The notes below the pieces were generated by a model that saw only the letters and a list, made by a program, of their open reading frames with translations, searched no databases and was not told where the DNA came from. The position numbers were made by a program, and so were the translations under genes. Below, one piece after another: positions 1 through 5,649 of a DNA stretch of 7,605 nucleotides; position 1 is the first letter of the stretch, and every line of letters begins with the position of its first letter. The stretch lies in NCBI GenBank assembly GCA_003646505.1, contig QMKT01000095.1:1-7605 (forward strand), given 5' to 3'. Source of the DNA: Campylobacterota bacterium (lineage in GTDB: Bacteria > Campylobacterota > Campylobacteria > Campylobacterales > Sulfurovaceae).

Positions 1-16
1 ATAAGGGTTTATTCAT
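1..16 (-). CDS. possible start of a further overlapping gene, cut by the window edge
   Basis: On the minus strand an ATG at 16-14 opens a frame (M-N-K-P-L...) that runs off the left edge. It overlaps the last bases of the preceding 138-aa gene, whose TAA is at 11-9, in an ATGAATAA arrangement. A GGGGA stretch lies just upstream at a workable ribosome-binding distance. In-frame ATGs at 22 and 31 are alternative starts. Only five codons are visible, so no function can be given. It matters because it makes the short upstream gene look like one member of an overlapping operon rather than a randomly truncated one. It could equally be the continuation of a frameshifted McrC gene. Confidence 0.25.
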
Positions 17-425
17 TATCATCCCCAACATTGTCAACTACAATATCATTCATATTACATATTTTCAAAACCTCTGTTAATCCATTGTCATCACCATAAA
101 AATACTCTTCCAACAAAGGCTTGATCTTATACTCCAAAACAAATTCCAAATCATCACCTTTCCCAAGCTCCAAATTATCATCCACATCAATCAAATGCTT
201 AGGATACAAAAGCATGTAGATAAAGGTATTAAGGTTTTGAGTCTTATCATCAGATATTTTAGGAATAATAAAATAACTCTCATTATTTATAGACAAGAAG
301 CCACAATAGTTTTTAGGTCTTATGCCATCAAAACGTATTTCAAAATAGTTATGGAGCGAGGGTGTATCTTTGATATGTGGTTCTAGTGTAGAGGGAATAT
401 TTTGATTCTCTATAAGATATTGCAT
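9..425 (-). CDS. 138-aa protein resembling the N-terminal domain of McrC
   Basis: Third gene of the small operon, starting 16 nt after the toxin stop and preceded by a very strong Shine-Dalgarno (AAAAGGAGGG, 5 nt before ATG), so it is surely translated. Residues 26-75 run from a YFEIRFDGIRPKNYCGFLSI stretch through a YFIIPKI motif to LNTFIYMLLY. This resembles the N-terminal part of McrC-family proteins, the non-ATPase partner of McrB in modified-DNA restriction, where a conserved G-(V/F)-(I/L)...PKI strand precedes a helical segment. Known McrC proteins are about 350-450 aa and carry a C-terminal PD-(D/E)xK nuclease; that part is absent here. The C-terminus is acidic (DNVGDDNE). It could be a stand-alone McrC_N-like protein, a split or frameshifted McrC, or an unrelated protein. 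The McrC resemblance is from memory and only moderate. Confidence 0.5.
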   Translation of the reverse strand: MQYLIENQNIPSTLEPHIKDTPSLHNYFEIRFDGIRPKNYCGFLSINNESYFIIPKISDDKTQNLNTFIYMLLYPKHLIDVDDNLELGKGDDLEFVLEYKIKPLLEEYFYGDDNGLTEVLKICNMNDIVVDNVGDDNE

Positions 426-441
426 TCTTCCCTCCTTTTAC

Positions 442-972
442 TTAATCTTCAAAAAACACATCAGCTTCTATACTTTTTTCTGATAGCCTATGCTCTGCTG
501 CTGACACTTCTAATAAAGTAAAAAATTGTTCTTCTAATCTTTGGCTTACTCTAAAGCTAGCCTCTTTTGCACTATTGTAAACCTCTAATATCTCTTCTTC
601 GTGTAAATATTTTTTCTTATGGTTTAAAAGGAGTAACCCAAGAAATCCTATTATATTGATACCCATATTATTGGCTATCCCTCTACCTTTCTTCTCATCT
701 ATGATAAGCGATAACTTCATCTCTTTTGCAAGAACTATCGCTTCAGATTCTCCCGCATCTAAACTTCGGGACAGTAACTTATAAAGTGTTCTGTCTTCTA
801 TCTCTTTTTTTATAAAAAATGAAGCTTCTAAGGTGACATCCTCTTCTACAACCACCTCATTATATACTTTAGTAGGGATATACACCTCATCAAAAATATT
901 TTTTAAGATATCTACTCTCTCTATATTTAAAAGTGTAATGATTATTGTACTATCGCTAACTATTAAGTTCAC
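442..972 (-). CDS. PIN-domain toxin, DUF3368 type
   Basis: A 176-aa protein with the layout of DUF3368 PIN-domain proteins, predicted Mg-dependent ribonucleases of VapC-like toxin-antitoxin pairs. Expected acidic active-site positions are visible: D7 in the first strand (LIVSDST), E39 after IPTKVYNEV, the LDAGESEAIVLA motif at 71-82 (D72, E75, E77), and D92 in LIIDEKKGR. The GINIIGFLGLLLLNHKK segment (104-120) matches the typical G-x-hGxhGhLL region of the family. The start is GTG at 972-970, sharing one base with the antitoxin TAG stop (TAGTG) with AGAGG 10 nt upstream, so translation is probably coupled to the antitoxin. Residues 155-176 form an extra charged tail. Target RNA cannot be predicted. 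The family assignment is good; toxin activity is inferred from family and gene order. Confidence 0.82.
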   Translation of the reverse strand: MNLIVSDSTIIITLLNIERVDILKNIFDEVYIPTKVYNEVVVEEDVTLEASFFIKKEIEDRTLYKLLSRSLDAGESEAIVLAKEMKLSLIIDEKKGRGIANNMGINIIGFLGLLLLNHKKKYLHEEEILEVYNSAKEASFRVSQRLEEQFFTLLEVSAAEHRLSEKSIEADVFFED

Positions 973-1295
973 TATAGAAATGCCTCTATGCCTTTTATAT
1001 CTTCTTCTAAATCATAATCAGTAACAGGTGTATTTACTATTTCCAAATACTTCATGGTTTCTTTTTTTGTCAATTTAAGTGCTGTGGCTAATTGACCTAA
1101 TGAAATATCACCTTGATTAAATGCTTTAAGTACAATACTCTCCATCAAACCATGATTTAAGATACTGTCATTAAATGTTGTTGCTATACCTAAAGGTTTA
1201 CCTCTTTTTGTAATCATAACAAACTCATTACTCTCTAAAGGCTTAGTAAATGAAGCTGGGTTTAATTGTAAATCTCGTATTCCAACTGTTTGCAT
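972..1295 (-). CDS. antitoxin with Phd/YefM-like N-terminus and UPF0175-like C-terminus
   Basis: A 107-aa protein upstream of, and 1 nt overlapping, the PIN toxin gene. Residues 1-40 (VGIRDLQLNP, then EFVMITKRGKPLGIA) look like the Phd/YefM DNA-binding fold, in which such antitoxins carry the KRGKPxG hairpin. Residues 50-105 (ESIVLKAFNQGDISLGQLAT, then LKLTKKETMKYLE, V-TDYDLEEDI) look like UPF0175, a helix-turn-helix family often paired with DUF3368 PIN proteins. It is expected to neutralise the toxin through its C-terminal region and to repress its own promoter. The start is well supported: AAGGAG lies 5 nt before ATG. The gene opens the operon 69 nt after recQ. Each half is recognisable only by short motifs; the pairing with a DUF3368 toxin strengthens the call. 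Confidence 0.75.
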   Translation of the reverse strand: MQTVGIRDLQLNPASFTKPLESNEFVMITKRGKPLGIATTFNDSILNHGLMESIVLKAFNQGDISLGQLATALKLTKKETMKYLEIVNTPVTDYDLEEDIKGIEAFL

Positions 1296-1306
1296 GGGTT
1301 CTCCTT

Positions 1307-1326
1307 GTACTATTAATTATAAGTAC
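1307..1326. repeat. inverted repeat over the TA promoter, candidate autoregulatory operator
   Basis: GTACT (1307-1311) and AGTAC (1322-1326) form an inverted repeat with a 10-bp AT-only spacer that contains the downstream TATAAT box. Phd- and VapB-type antitoxins repress their own promoters from dyads in just this place. The arms are only 5 bp and the surroundings are very AT-rich, so chance is possible. Confidence 0.35.
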
Positions 1327-1332
1327 ATTATA
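1316..1332 (-). promoter_or_regulatory. promoter of the toxin-antitoxin operon (two candidate -10 boxes)
   Basis: Two exact TATAAT hexamers occur on the minus strand, at 1332-1327 and 1321-1316, between recQ and the antitoxin ATG. Neither has a convincing TTGACA 17 bp upstream; the region is simply A/T-rich, as is common in Campylobacterota promoters. Both would give a short leader carrying the AAGGAG ribosome-binding site. Operator-like dyads flank and overlap them (see the repeats at 1307-1326 and 1334-1345). Confidence 0.5.
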
Positions 1333-1333
1333 G

Positions 1334-1345
1334 AATAAATTTATT
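1334..1345. repeat. 12-bp perfect palindrome upstream of the TA -10 box
   Basis: AATAAATTTATT is self-complementary over 12 bp and ends 1 bp upstream of the first TATAAT (1332-1327). It could be a second operator half for the antitoxin. It is made only of A and T, so its significance is weak. Confidence 0.25.
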
Positions 1346-1352
1346 AATTATA

Positions 1353-1369
1353 GATAAATCATATTTATC
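1353..1369. repeat. 7-bp inverted repeat across the recQ stop codon
   Basis: On the minus strand GATAAAT (1369-1363) and ATTTATC (1359-1353) are perfect complements with a 3-nt loop, and the recQ TAA lies in the first arm. It could be a weak transcription end for recQ or a third TA operator dyad. It has only one G/C pair per stem and no U-run after it, so as a terminator it would be poor. Confidence 0.3.
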
Positions 1370-3146
1370 CATCAAGCAACACCTCTAAAAATTCTTTCCC
1401 GTACCGTTCAAATTTCACTTCACCTATACCATGTACCGCTAACATTTCTTCTTTATCCTGAGGCTGTTTGTTACTCAAGTCTTTTAGTGTCTTGTCAGAA
1501 AATACGATGTAAGGAGGTATGCCTTTTTCTGAGGCTATCTGTGTACGCAGATCTCGTAACTTATCATAGGTATCTACATCATAGTCATCAAAATACGTCA
1601 CTTTCTTTTTACTTTCTGCTTTTTGAACTGTGAGTCTCTCTTTTTTGAGGTCTATAGTATGTGTACCTTTTATAACCTCTATCCCAAATGCTGTCAACTT
1701 GTAGACTTTGAACTCACCTATCTCAACAGCACCAAGCTCTAAAAGTTTGTCACCTATGGTAAGCCATTGGTTTTTAGAGTACTCCTCTCCTATGCCATAG
1801 ACAGAAAGACTGTCATGACCATTTTGCAAGACACGTTGTTCTTTGCTACCTTTGAGTACATCTATTACATAATGTAAACCAAAATTCTGCTCTGTTCTAA
1901 ATATAGTTGAGAGCAACATACGTGCTGCGGTAGTGATATCTACTTTTTCACTCGCAGGTGATGTACAGTTATCACATTTATCTGAACACGCCTCTATCCT
2001 GTCATCAAAATAGGCTGCGACACTCTCATGTCTACAGTTCTCAGAGTTAGCAAAACGTACCATGGCATCAAGCTTGTTGAAGGCATGTTGTTTATACGGT
2101 GTCTCGGGAAGATCTTCTATGAACATCTTTTGCTGCACTATATCCTGTGCTGAGAAAAGTAACAGGGTTTCAGATTCCACTCCGTCTCTCCCTGCTCGTC
2201 CAATCTCCTGATAAAAGTTTTCCAAGGTCTTTGGCATGGTCATATGTACGACAAAACGAATGTTGGATTTGTCTATACCCATACCAAAAGCGATAGTAGC
2301 TACGACTATCTGTACCCGGTCAGCAACAAAGTCTGCATAAGTAGTATTTTTCTCTTGCGTAGGCAGTCCGGCATGATAAGCCTTGGCTTCAATGCCTTTT
2401 CCTTGTAAAAACTGTGCTATAGCTTCTGTAGACTTGCGTGAAAGTGTATAGATAATACCCGATTCATCTTTATGCAGTTTCAAAAACTCAATAAGCTGTG
2501 CCCGTCCGTCTTTTATACGGTGTCTTCCATTAATGGTTAAGTTCTCGCGGAAAAGAGATCCTCTTACACGTTTTGGTTCTACCAGACCAAGATTGGCTGC
2601 GATATCACTCTCTACAGCATGGGTAGCAGTAGCAGTAAAGGCAGCGATAGGAGTAGTCGAAAACTGCTCTTTTAGTAAAGAGAGTCTTCGGTAGTTCTCT
2701 CTAAATTCATGTCCCCATTCACTCACACAGTGTGCTTCATCTATAACAAAAAAGTTGATAGGCAGTTGATGCAGGAGATTTAAAAAATACGCATTGGTCA
2801 GACGTTCAGGTGCGACATAAAGCAGTTTTATCTCACCGCGACGTAACTGTGCTTCTATCTCTTGACTCTCCTCAAGGGTTTGCATGGAAGAGAGCATCGC
2901 TGCAGAGATGTCATTTTCCTGAAGAGCTACCACCTGGTCATGCATCAATGCCAGCAAAGGGGAAACAACCACTGTGATACCCTCCATGAGAAGTGTAGGG
3001 AGCTGATAGCAGAGTGATTTTCCTCCTCCTGTAGGAAGGATCATCAATACATCCTGTTTATCCAAGATAGCATCTACTACTTCTTCCTGTAAAGGTCTGA
3101 ATGCGCTGTGTCCAAAATAGTGTTCAAGAGTTTCTAATTTATTCAT
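1365..3146 (-). CDS. recQ: ATP-dependent DNA helicase RecQ
   Basis: A 593-aa 3'-5' DNA helicase of recombination and replication-fork repair, close to the usual 600-aa bacterial length and complete. Visible motifs in order: FRPLQ with Gln20 (motif 0); LPTGGGKS with Lys43 (Walker A); DEAH at 136-139, followed by the RecQ aromatic-rich loop HCVSEWGHEFRENY to 152; TATAT (171-175, motif III); a second RecA lobe with GIIYTLSRKSTEAIA (230-244); ATIAFGMGIDK (283-293); and QEIGRAGRDG (313-322, arginine fingers). The zinc-binding cysteines are C371, C387, C391 and C394. A winged-helix RQC region follows, then a C-terminal HRDC domain (about 525-590, with IPPYIVFSDKTL). The ATG is fixed by the N-terminal family match, but no good Shine-Dalgarno precedes it. 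It starts 60 nt after the response-regulator stop, just past a terminator hairpin, with no strong promoter seen in between. Confidence 0.97.
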   Translation of the reverse strand: MNKLETLEHYFGHSAFRPLQEEVVDAILDKQDVLMILPTGGGKSLCYQLPTLLMEGITVVVSPLLALMHDQVVALQENDISAAMLSSMQTLEESQEIEAQLRRGEIKLLYVAPERLTNAYFLNLLHQLPINFFVIDEAHCVSEWGHEFRENYRRLSLLKEQFSTTPIAAFTATATHAVESDIAANLGLVEPKRVRGSLFRENLTINGRHRIKDGRAQLIEFLKLHKDESGIIYTLSRKSTEAIAQFLQGKGIEAKAYHAGLPTQEKNTTYADFVADRVQIVVATIAFGMGIDKSNIRFVVHMTMPKTLENFYQEIGRAGRDGVESETLLLFSAQDIVQQKMFIEDLPETPYKQHAFNKLDAMVRFANSENCRHESVAAYFDDRIEACSDKCDNCTSPASEKVDITTAARMLLSTIFRTEQNFGLHYVIDVLKGSKEQRVLQNGHDSLSVYGIGEEYSKNQWLTIGDKLLELGAVEIGEFKVYKLTAFGIEVIKGTHTIDLKKERLTVQKAESKKKVTYFDDYDVDTYDKLRDLRTQIASEKGIPPYIVFSDKTLKDLSNKQPQDKEEMLAVHGIGEVKFERYGKEFLEVLLDG

Positions 3147-3180
3147 ACGGGAAGTGTATCGTTTCTTACATCAGATAGAG

Positions 3181-3209
3181 TAAAAATATGTCATATTGAC
3201 ATATTTTTA
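3181..3209 (-). terminator. intrinsic terminator of the response-regulator gene
   Basis: Perfect inverted repeat: TAAAAATATGTCA (3181-3193) and TGACATATTTTTA (3197-3209), with a 3-nt loop. Read on the minus strand it begins at the regulator's own TAA stop and its second arm ends in TTTTTA, giving an A-tract/stem/U-tract terminator. The symmetry means it could also work in the other direction. The core TATGTCA-N3-TGACATA could alternatively be a protein-binding dyad upstream of recQ. Confidence 0.72.
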
Positions 3210-3905
3210 TGAAAATTTATATCCTACTCCCCACACAGGATGAAAATAATTCTGTTCATTTTCCGGGTCTATCTTATTTTTCAGTCGGTTAATGGCAACG
3301 TTGATAGCATTGTCATTAACCCCTTCACCATTGGATGGCCAAACTTCATCACGAAGAAAATCTCTGGTGAGCGCTTTGTCAATATTTTTAATAAATGTAT
3401 GCAGAAGATTAAATTCAAGATTAGTGAGGGAAACTGCTTCTCCTTCTACATAAAGATCTTTTTTGACCACATCAATAGTCAGTGCTTTATGTTTAATACG
3501 TTCCTGTTTGACCAAGACACCTGAACGTTTAAGCAGTGCTTTGACTCTAAGGGTCAAAACTTTTGGGCTAAAAGGTTTAGAGATATAATCATCTCCTCCC
3601 CGCTCGTACCCTTCTTCCAGTTCAAACTCCTGATCTTTTGCGGTAAGAAAAATAACGGGGATATCGTACCCTATTTCACGCAAATAGGCAACAAATTCAC
3701 TGCCTTCCATACCAGGTAAATTACGATCAACGATCAGCAAAGAAGGCGTCTCTTCTTCTAAGAACTGTTCCACATTTTCAGTAGAGAGAAAACCTGTAAC
3801 TGCATAGCCTTCTTTAACCAAATGATACTCTACGAGCTCTAAGATATCTTCTTCATCTTCGATCACTACAATTTCAATGGCAGGACTTATATTTTCTTTT
3901 TGCAT
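3207..3905 (-). CDS. OmpR/PhoB-type response regulator
   Basis: A 232-aa two-component response regulator with an N-terminal receiver and a C-terminal winged-helix DNA-binding domain, and all canonical residues in place. The acidic pocket is in VVIEDEED (E16/D17), the phosphoacceptor Asp60 is in LLIVDRNLPG, T88 is in FLTAK and K110 is in SKPFSP. The effector domain spans about 135-232, with LTNLEFNLLHTFIKN, recognition helix NDNAINVAINRLKNKIDP and the closing GVGYKFS. It therefore differs from the atypical HP1043/CosR regulators of this phylum, which lack normal phosphorylation residues. No histidine kinase gene is in the window. It follows the phosphate transporter by 94 nt, so a PhoB/PhosR-like role is plausible but inferred. 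No Shine-Dalgarno precedes the ATG; an extended -10 sits only 6 nt upstream, suggesting leaderless transcription. No downstream Met could replace the start without losing the receiver domain. Confidence 0.93.
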   Translation of the reverse strand: MQKENISPAIEIVVIEDEEDILELVEYHLVKEGYAVTGFLSTENVEQFLEEETPSLLIVDRNLPGMEGSEFVAYLREIGYDIPVIFLTAKDQEFELEEGYERGGDDYISKPFSPKVLTLRVKALLKRSGVLVKQERIKHKALTIDVVKKDLYVEGEAVSLTNLEFNLLHTFIKNIDKALTRDFLRDEVWPSNGEGVNDNAINVAINRLKNKIDPENEQNYFHPVWGVGYKFS

Positions 3906-3926
3906 CTGTGGATTATAACACAGATG
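3903..3926 (-). promoter_or_regulatory. extended -10 promoter inside an inverted repeat over the regulator start codon
   Basis: On the minus strand TGTTATAAT (3920-3912) is a perfect extended -10 (TG-N-TATAAT). The usual 6-8 nt from the -10 end to the start point places +1 at about 3905, the A of the ATG. The -10 lies in the spacer of a perfect 8-bp inverted repeat, CATCTGTG (3926-3919) and CACAGATG (3910-3903), whose second arm holds the start codon. No AGGAGG-like site lies within 15 nt of the ATG. The sequence pattern is certain; leaderless initiation is an inference. Confidence 0.6.
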
Positions 3927-3959
3927 GATAAAGAGAACCTCTAAAGTAGCCCTTTATCC
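3926..3959. repeat. 8-bp inverted repeat in the pit-to-regulator gap
   Basis: GGATAAAG (3926-3933) and CTTTATCC (3952-3959) are perfect complements with an 18-nt loop, directly abutting the inverted repeat over the regulator start. In RNA read through from pit it would form a leader hairpin. No U-run follows on either strand, so it does not look like an intrinsic terminator. Its role is unknown. Confidence 0.4.
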
Positions 3960-3962
3960 CAA

Positions 3963-3968
3963 ATTATA
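3963..3968 (-). promoter_or_regulatory. second, upstream -10 candidate for the regulator gene
   Basis: An exact TATAAT (3968-3963, minus strand) lies between the pit stop and the regulator start. It has no clear -35 element and no 11-bp direct repeat upstream. A transcript from here would carry both inverted repeats as a leader of about 50 nt. Confidence 0.3.
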
Positions 3969-3999
3969 GAACCAACAGTAAAGGAAGTAAGGGAGCGAC

Positions 4000-5541
4000 T
4001 TAAACAGCCACTCCTTTAAGAATGAAGAAGATGATCGCAGAAAGTATTGCCGCTGCAGGGACAGTAATGACCCATGCCGCAACAATTTTCTTAACCATGC
4101 CACGCTTCACATAGTTCTCACGTAATGTTCTTTTGAGACTTTTCACTTTTTTCTTTTGTGTCTTAAGTGACTCTATCATCTCTACTTGTCTCTTGTAATC
4201 ACCTGTATCCCGGATGTCTGAAAATTCAGCTTTCATTGTATTTTGTTTTTCAACAGCGGCATGAAGTTTTTCCTGTTTGGCCCCTGTTTCTTTACTGTCT
4301 AACCACTCTCTTAAAAATCCAACACCAAAAATGGCACCTACTGCAATATGCGTAGAAGAAACAGGTAGCCCAAGCTGTGAAGCAATCACCACAGTGATAG
4401 ATGCAGCCATCATAATAGAAAATGCTCTCATCTGGTCAAGCTCCGTGATCTCAGAACCTACTGTCTTAATAAGTCTTGGCCCAAAAAGTGCAAGACCTAT
4501 AGAAATACCTACCCCACCCACGATCATCACCCACAAAGGAATCGCTGCTTTTGCTGAAACTCCATGTGTAGTGAGGGCATCATAGACTGCAGCCAAAGGG
4601 CCAACAGCATTGGCAACATCATTCGCACCATGCGCGAAAGAAAGAAGCGCCGCTGCAAAGACAAGCGGTATAGTAAAGAGTAAATTAATTGATGCTCTTG
4701 TAGCTTCCATACCTACAATTCTTTTTGCGATTTTAGGCTTGACAATAATATAAGTGATTCCTGCACCAATAGCACCCAAGAATAGTGCTACTGACAATGT
4801 AGGCTTTTTAGTTTGTGGCAAAAAGCTTAAGGTCTCTACGATCACAGGCCACACTTTTTTAAGTCCTTTGAGTGTGAGGTATGTGATAAATGCCGCAGCC
4901 ATTACCGCTACCAATATAGGGACTATTTTTTTAGCAGCCGTAAGCTTGTCTTCTTTATACATAATCTGTGATTTGATAATATAAAGAAATATAGCAGCTA
5001 TCACACCACCCAATACTGGAGAGATGACCCATGAGGCAGCGATCTTACCCATAGTTCCCCAAGAGACAATAGCGAATCCACCAGCAGCAATACCACCACC
5101 AAGTACCCCACCGACAATGGAGTGTGTTGTTGATACAGGTGCTTTTAGCCATGTGGCAAGGTTTAGCCAAAGTGCTGCTGCTAAGAGTGCCGCAGACATC
5201 GCATAAACAAAGACCATTGGATCTCCGCCAAAGGCAGCAGGATCAATGATCCCTTTTTTGATCGTACCAACAACATCACCACCAGCAATAAGTGCTCCCG
5301 AAGCTTCAAAAATAGAAGCGATAACTACAGCACCACCAATAGTCAACGCACCAGAACCAACAGCTGGTCCCACATTGTTAGCAACATCATTTGCTCCAAT
5401 GTTCATCGCCATATAAGCACCAAATACGGCTGCTAAAACTAAAAACCCACCATGGGATGCGTCTCCTATAATGCTGCTTGCATAAAAAGCTACTGCTGTG
5501 GCAAACCCTGCTCCAAGCATCATCTTGAATGTGTTATTCAT
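4000..5541 (-). CDS. pit: PiT-family inorganic phosphate transporter
   Basis: A 513-aa inner-membrane transporter of the PiT family (SLC20-like), which takes up phosphate, usually as a metal-phosphate complex with protons. The family's inverted duplication is clear: GANDVANNVGP (49-59) and STTHSIVGG (137-145) in the first half are echoed by HGANDVANAVGP (304-315) and SSTHIAVGA (395-403) in the second. The LIKTVGSEITELD segment (358-370) before the second STH motif is also typical. About ten or more hydrophobic segments are visible. A charged, probably cytoplasmic and helical insert (about 411-485, many K/E/Q) precedes the last membrane helix. The length is near that of E. coli PitA (499 aa). 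AAGGAAG 3 nt before ATG fixes the start. It has its own promoter with an 11-bp-period repeat and lies between the porin and the response regulator. Confidence 0.95.
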   Translation of the reverse strand: MNNTFKMMLGAGFATAVAFYASSIIGDASHGGFLVLAAVFGAYMAMNIGANDVANNVGPAVGSGALTIGGAVVIASIFEASGALIAGGDVVGTIKKGIIDPAAFGGDPMVFVYAMSAALLAAALWLNLATWLKAPVSTTHSIVGGVLGGGIAAGGFAIVSWGTMGKIAASWVISPVLGGVIAAIFLYIIKSQIMYKEDKLTAAKKIVPILVAVMAAAFITYLTLKGLKKVWPVIVETLSFLPQTKKPTLSVALFLGAIGAGITYIIVKPKIAKRIVGMEATRASINLLFTIPLVFAAALLSFAHGANDVANAVGPLAAVYDALTTHGVSAKAAIPLWVMIVGGVGISIGLALFGPRLIKTVGSEITELDQMRAFSIMMAASITVVIASQLGLPVSSTHIAVGAIFGVGFLREWLDSKETGAKQEKLHAAVEKQNTMKAEFSDIRDTGDYKRQVEMIESLKTQKKKVKSLKRTLRENYVKRGMVKKIVAAWVITVPAAAILSAIIFFILKGVAV

Positions 5542-5558
5542 TATCTTCCTTCGATTGT

Positions 5559-5564
5559 ATTATA
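5559..5564 (-). promoter_or_regulatory. second -10 candidate for pit
   Basis: Another exact TATAAT (5564-5559, minus strand) lies 14 bp downstream of the main candidate. A start from it would fall at about 5552, inside or just before the ribosome-binding site, leaving almost no leader. It is less likely than the box at 5578-5573. Confidence 0.25.
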
Positions 5565-5572
5565 GTGGTAGA

Positions 5573-5605
5573 ATTATAGAAAAAAAGTATTACAATTTTG
5601 TTACC
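5573..5605 (-). promoter_or_regulatory. pit promoter with 11-bp-period activator box
   Basis: On the minus strand GGTAAC (5605-5600) and TGTAAT (5594-5589) are spaced with an 11-bp period. Exactly 10 bp of ACTTTTTTTC follows, then TATAAT (5578-5573). The predicted start is near 5566, giving a leader of about 24 nt with a good ribosome-binding site. The porin promoter has the same arrangement and spacing. Two direct repeats with 11-bp period about 10 bp before the -10 is the layout of PhoB-class boxes, which replace the -35 element. The second repeat is imperfect (GTAAT for GTAAC). Confidence 0.55.
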
Positions 5606-5614
5606 AAATTGTAA
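5580..5614 (-). terminator. possible intrinsic terminator of the porin gene
   Basis: On the minus strand TTACAATTT (5614-5606) and AAATTGTAA (5598-5590) form a perfect 9-bp stem with a 7-nt loop, followed after 3 nt by seven T (5586-5580). That is the form of an intrinsic terminator 36 nt past the porin stop. The stem has only one G/C pair, so it would be weak. The same bases hold the pit activator-box candidate, so the dyad may instead be part of the operator; both uses are possible. Confidence 0.45.
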
Positions 5615-5649
5615 GCAAGTTACTTATGTTATAAAAAGTGAATTTAAGG

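Noticed and set aside
195..1024. Plus-strand frames at 195-386 and 833-1024
   Set aside because: They are antisense to the McrC-like and PIN toxin genes, with no ribosome-binding site or domain.
3999..4020. Inverted repeat CTTAAA/TTTAAG at the end of pit as a terminator
   Set aside because: It lies mostly within the coding end, has only 6-bp A/T-rich arms and no following U-run.
3240..5206. Several plus-strand open frames of 60-102 codons (for example 3240-3524, 4277-4585, 4754-4984, 5024-5206)
   Set aside because: All are antisense to the response-regulator and pit genes, show no family features, and follow from codon bias of the real genes.
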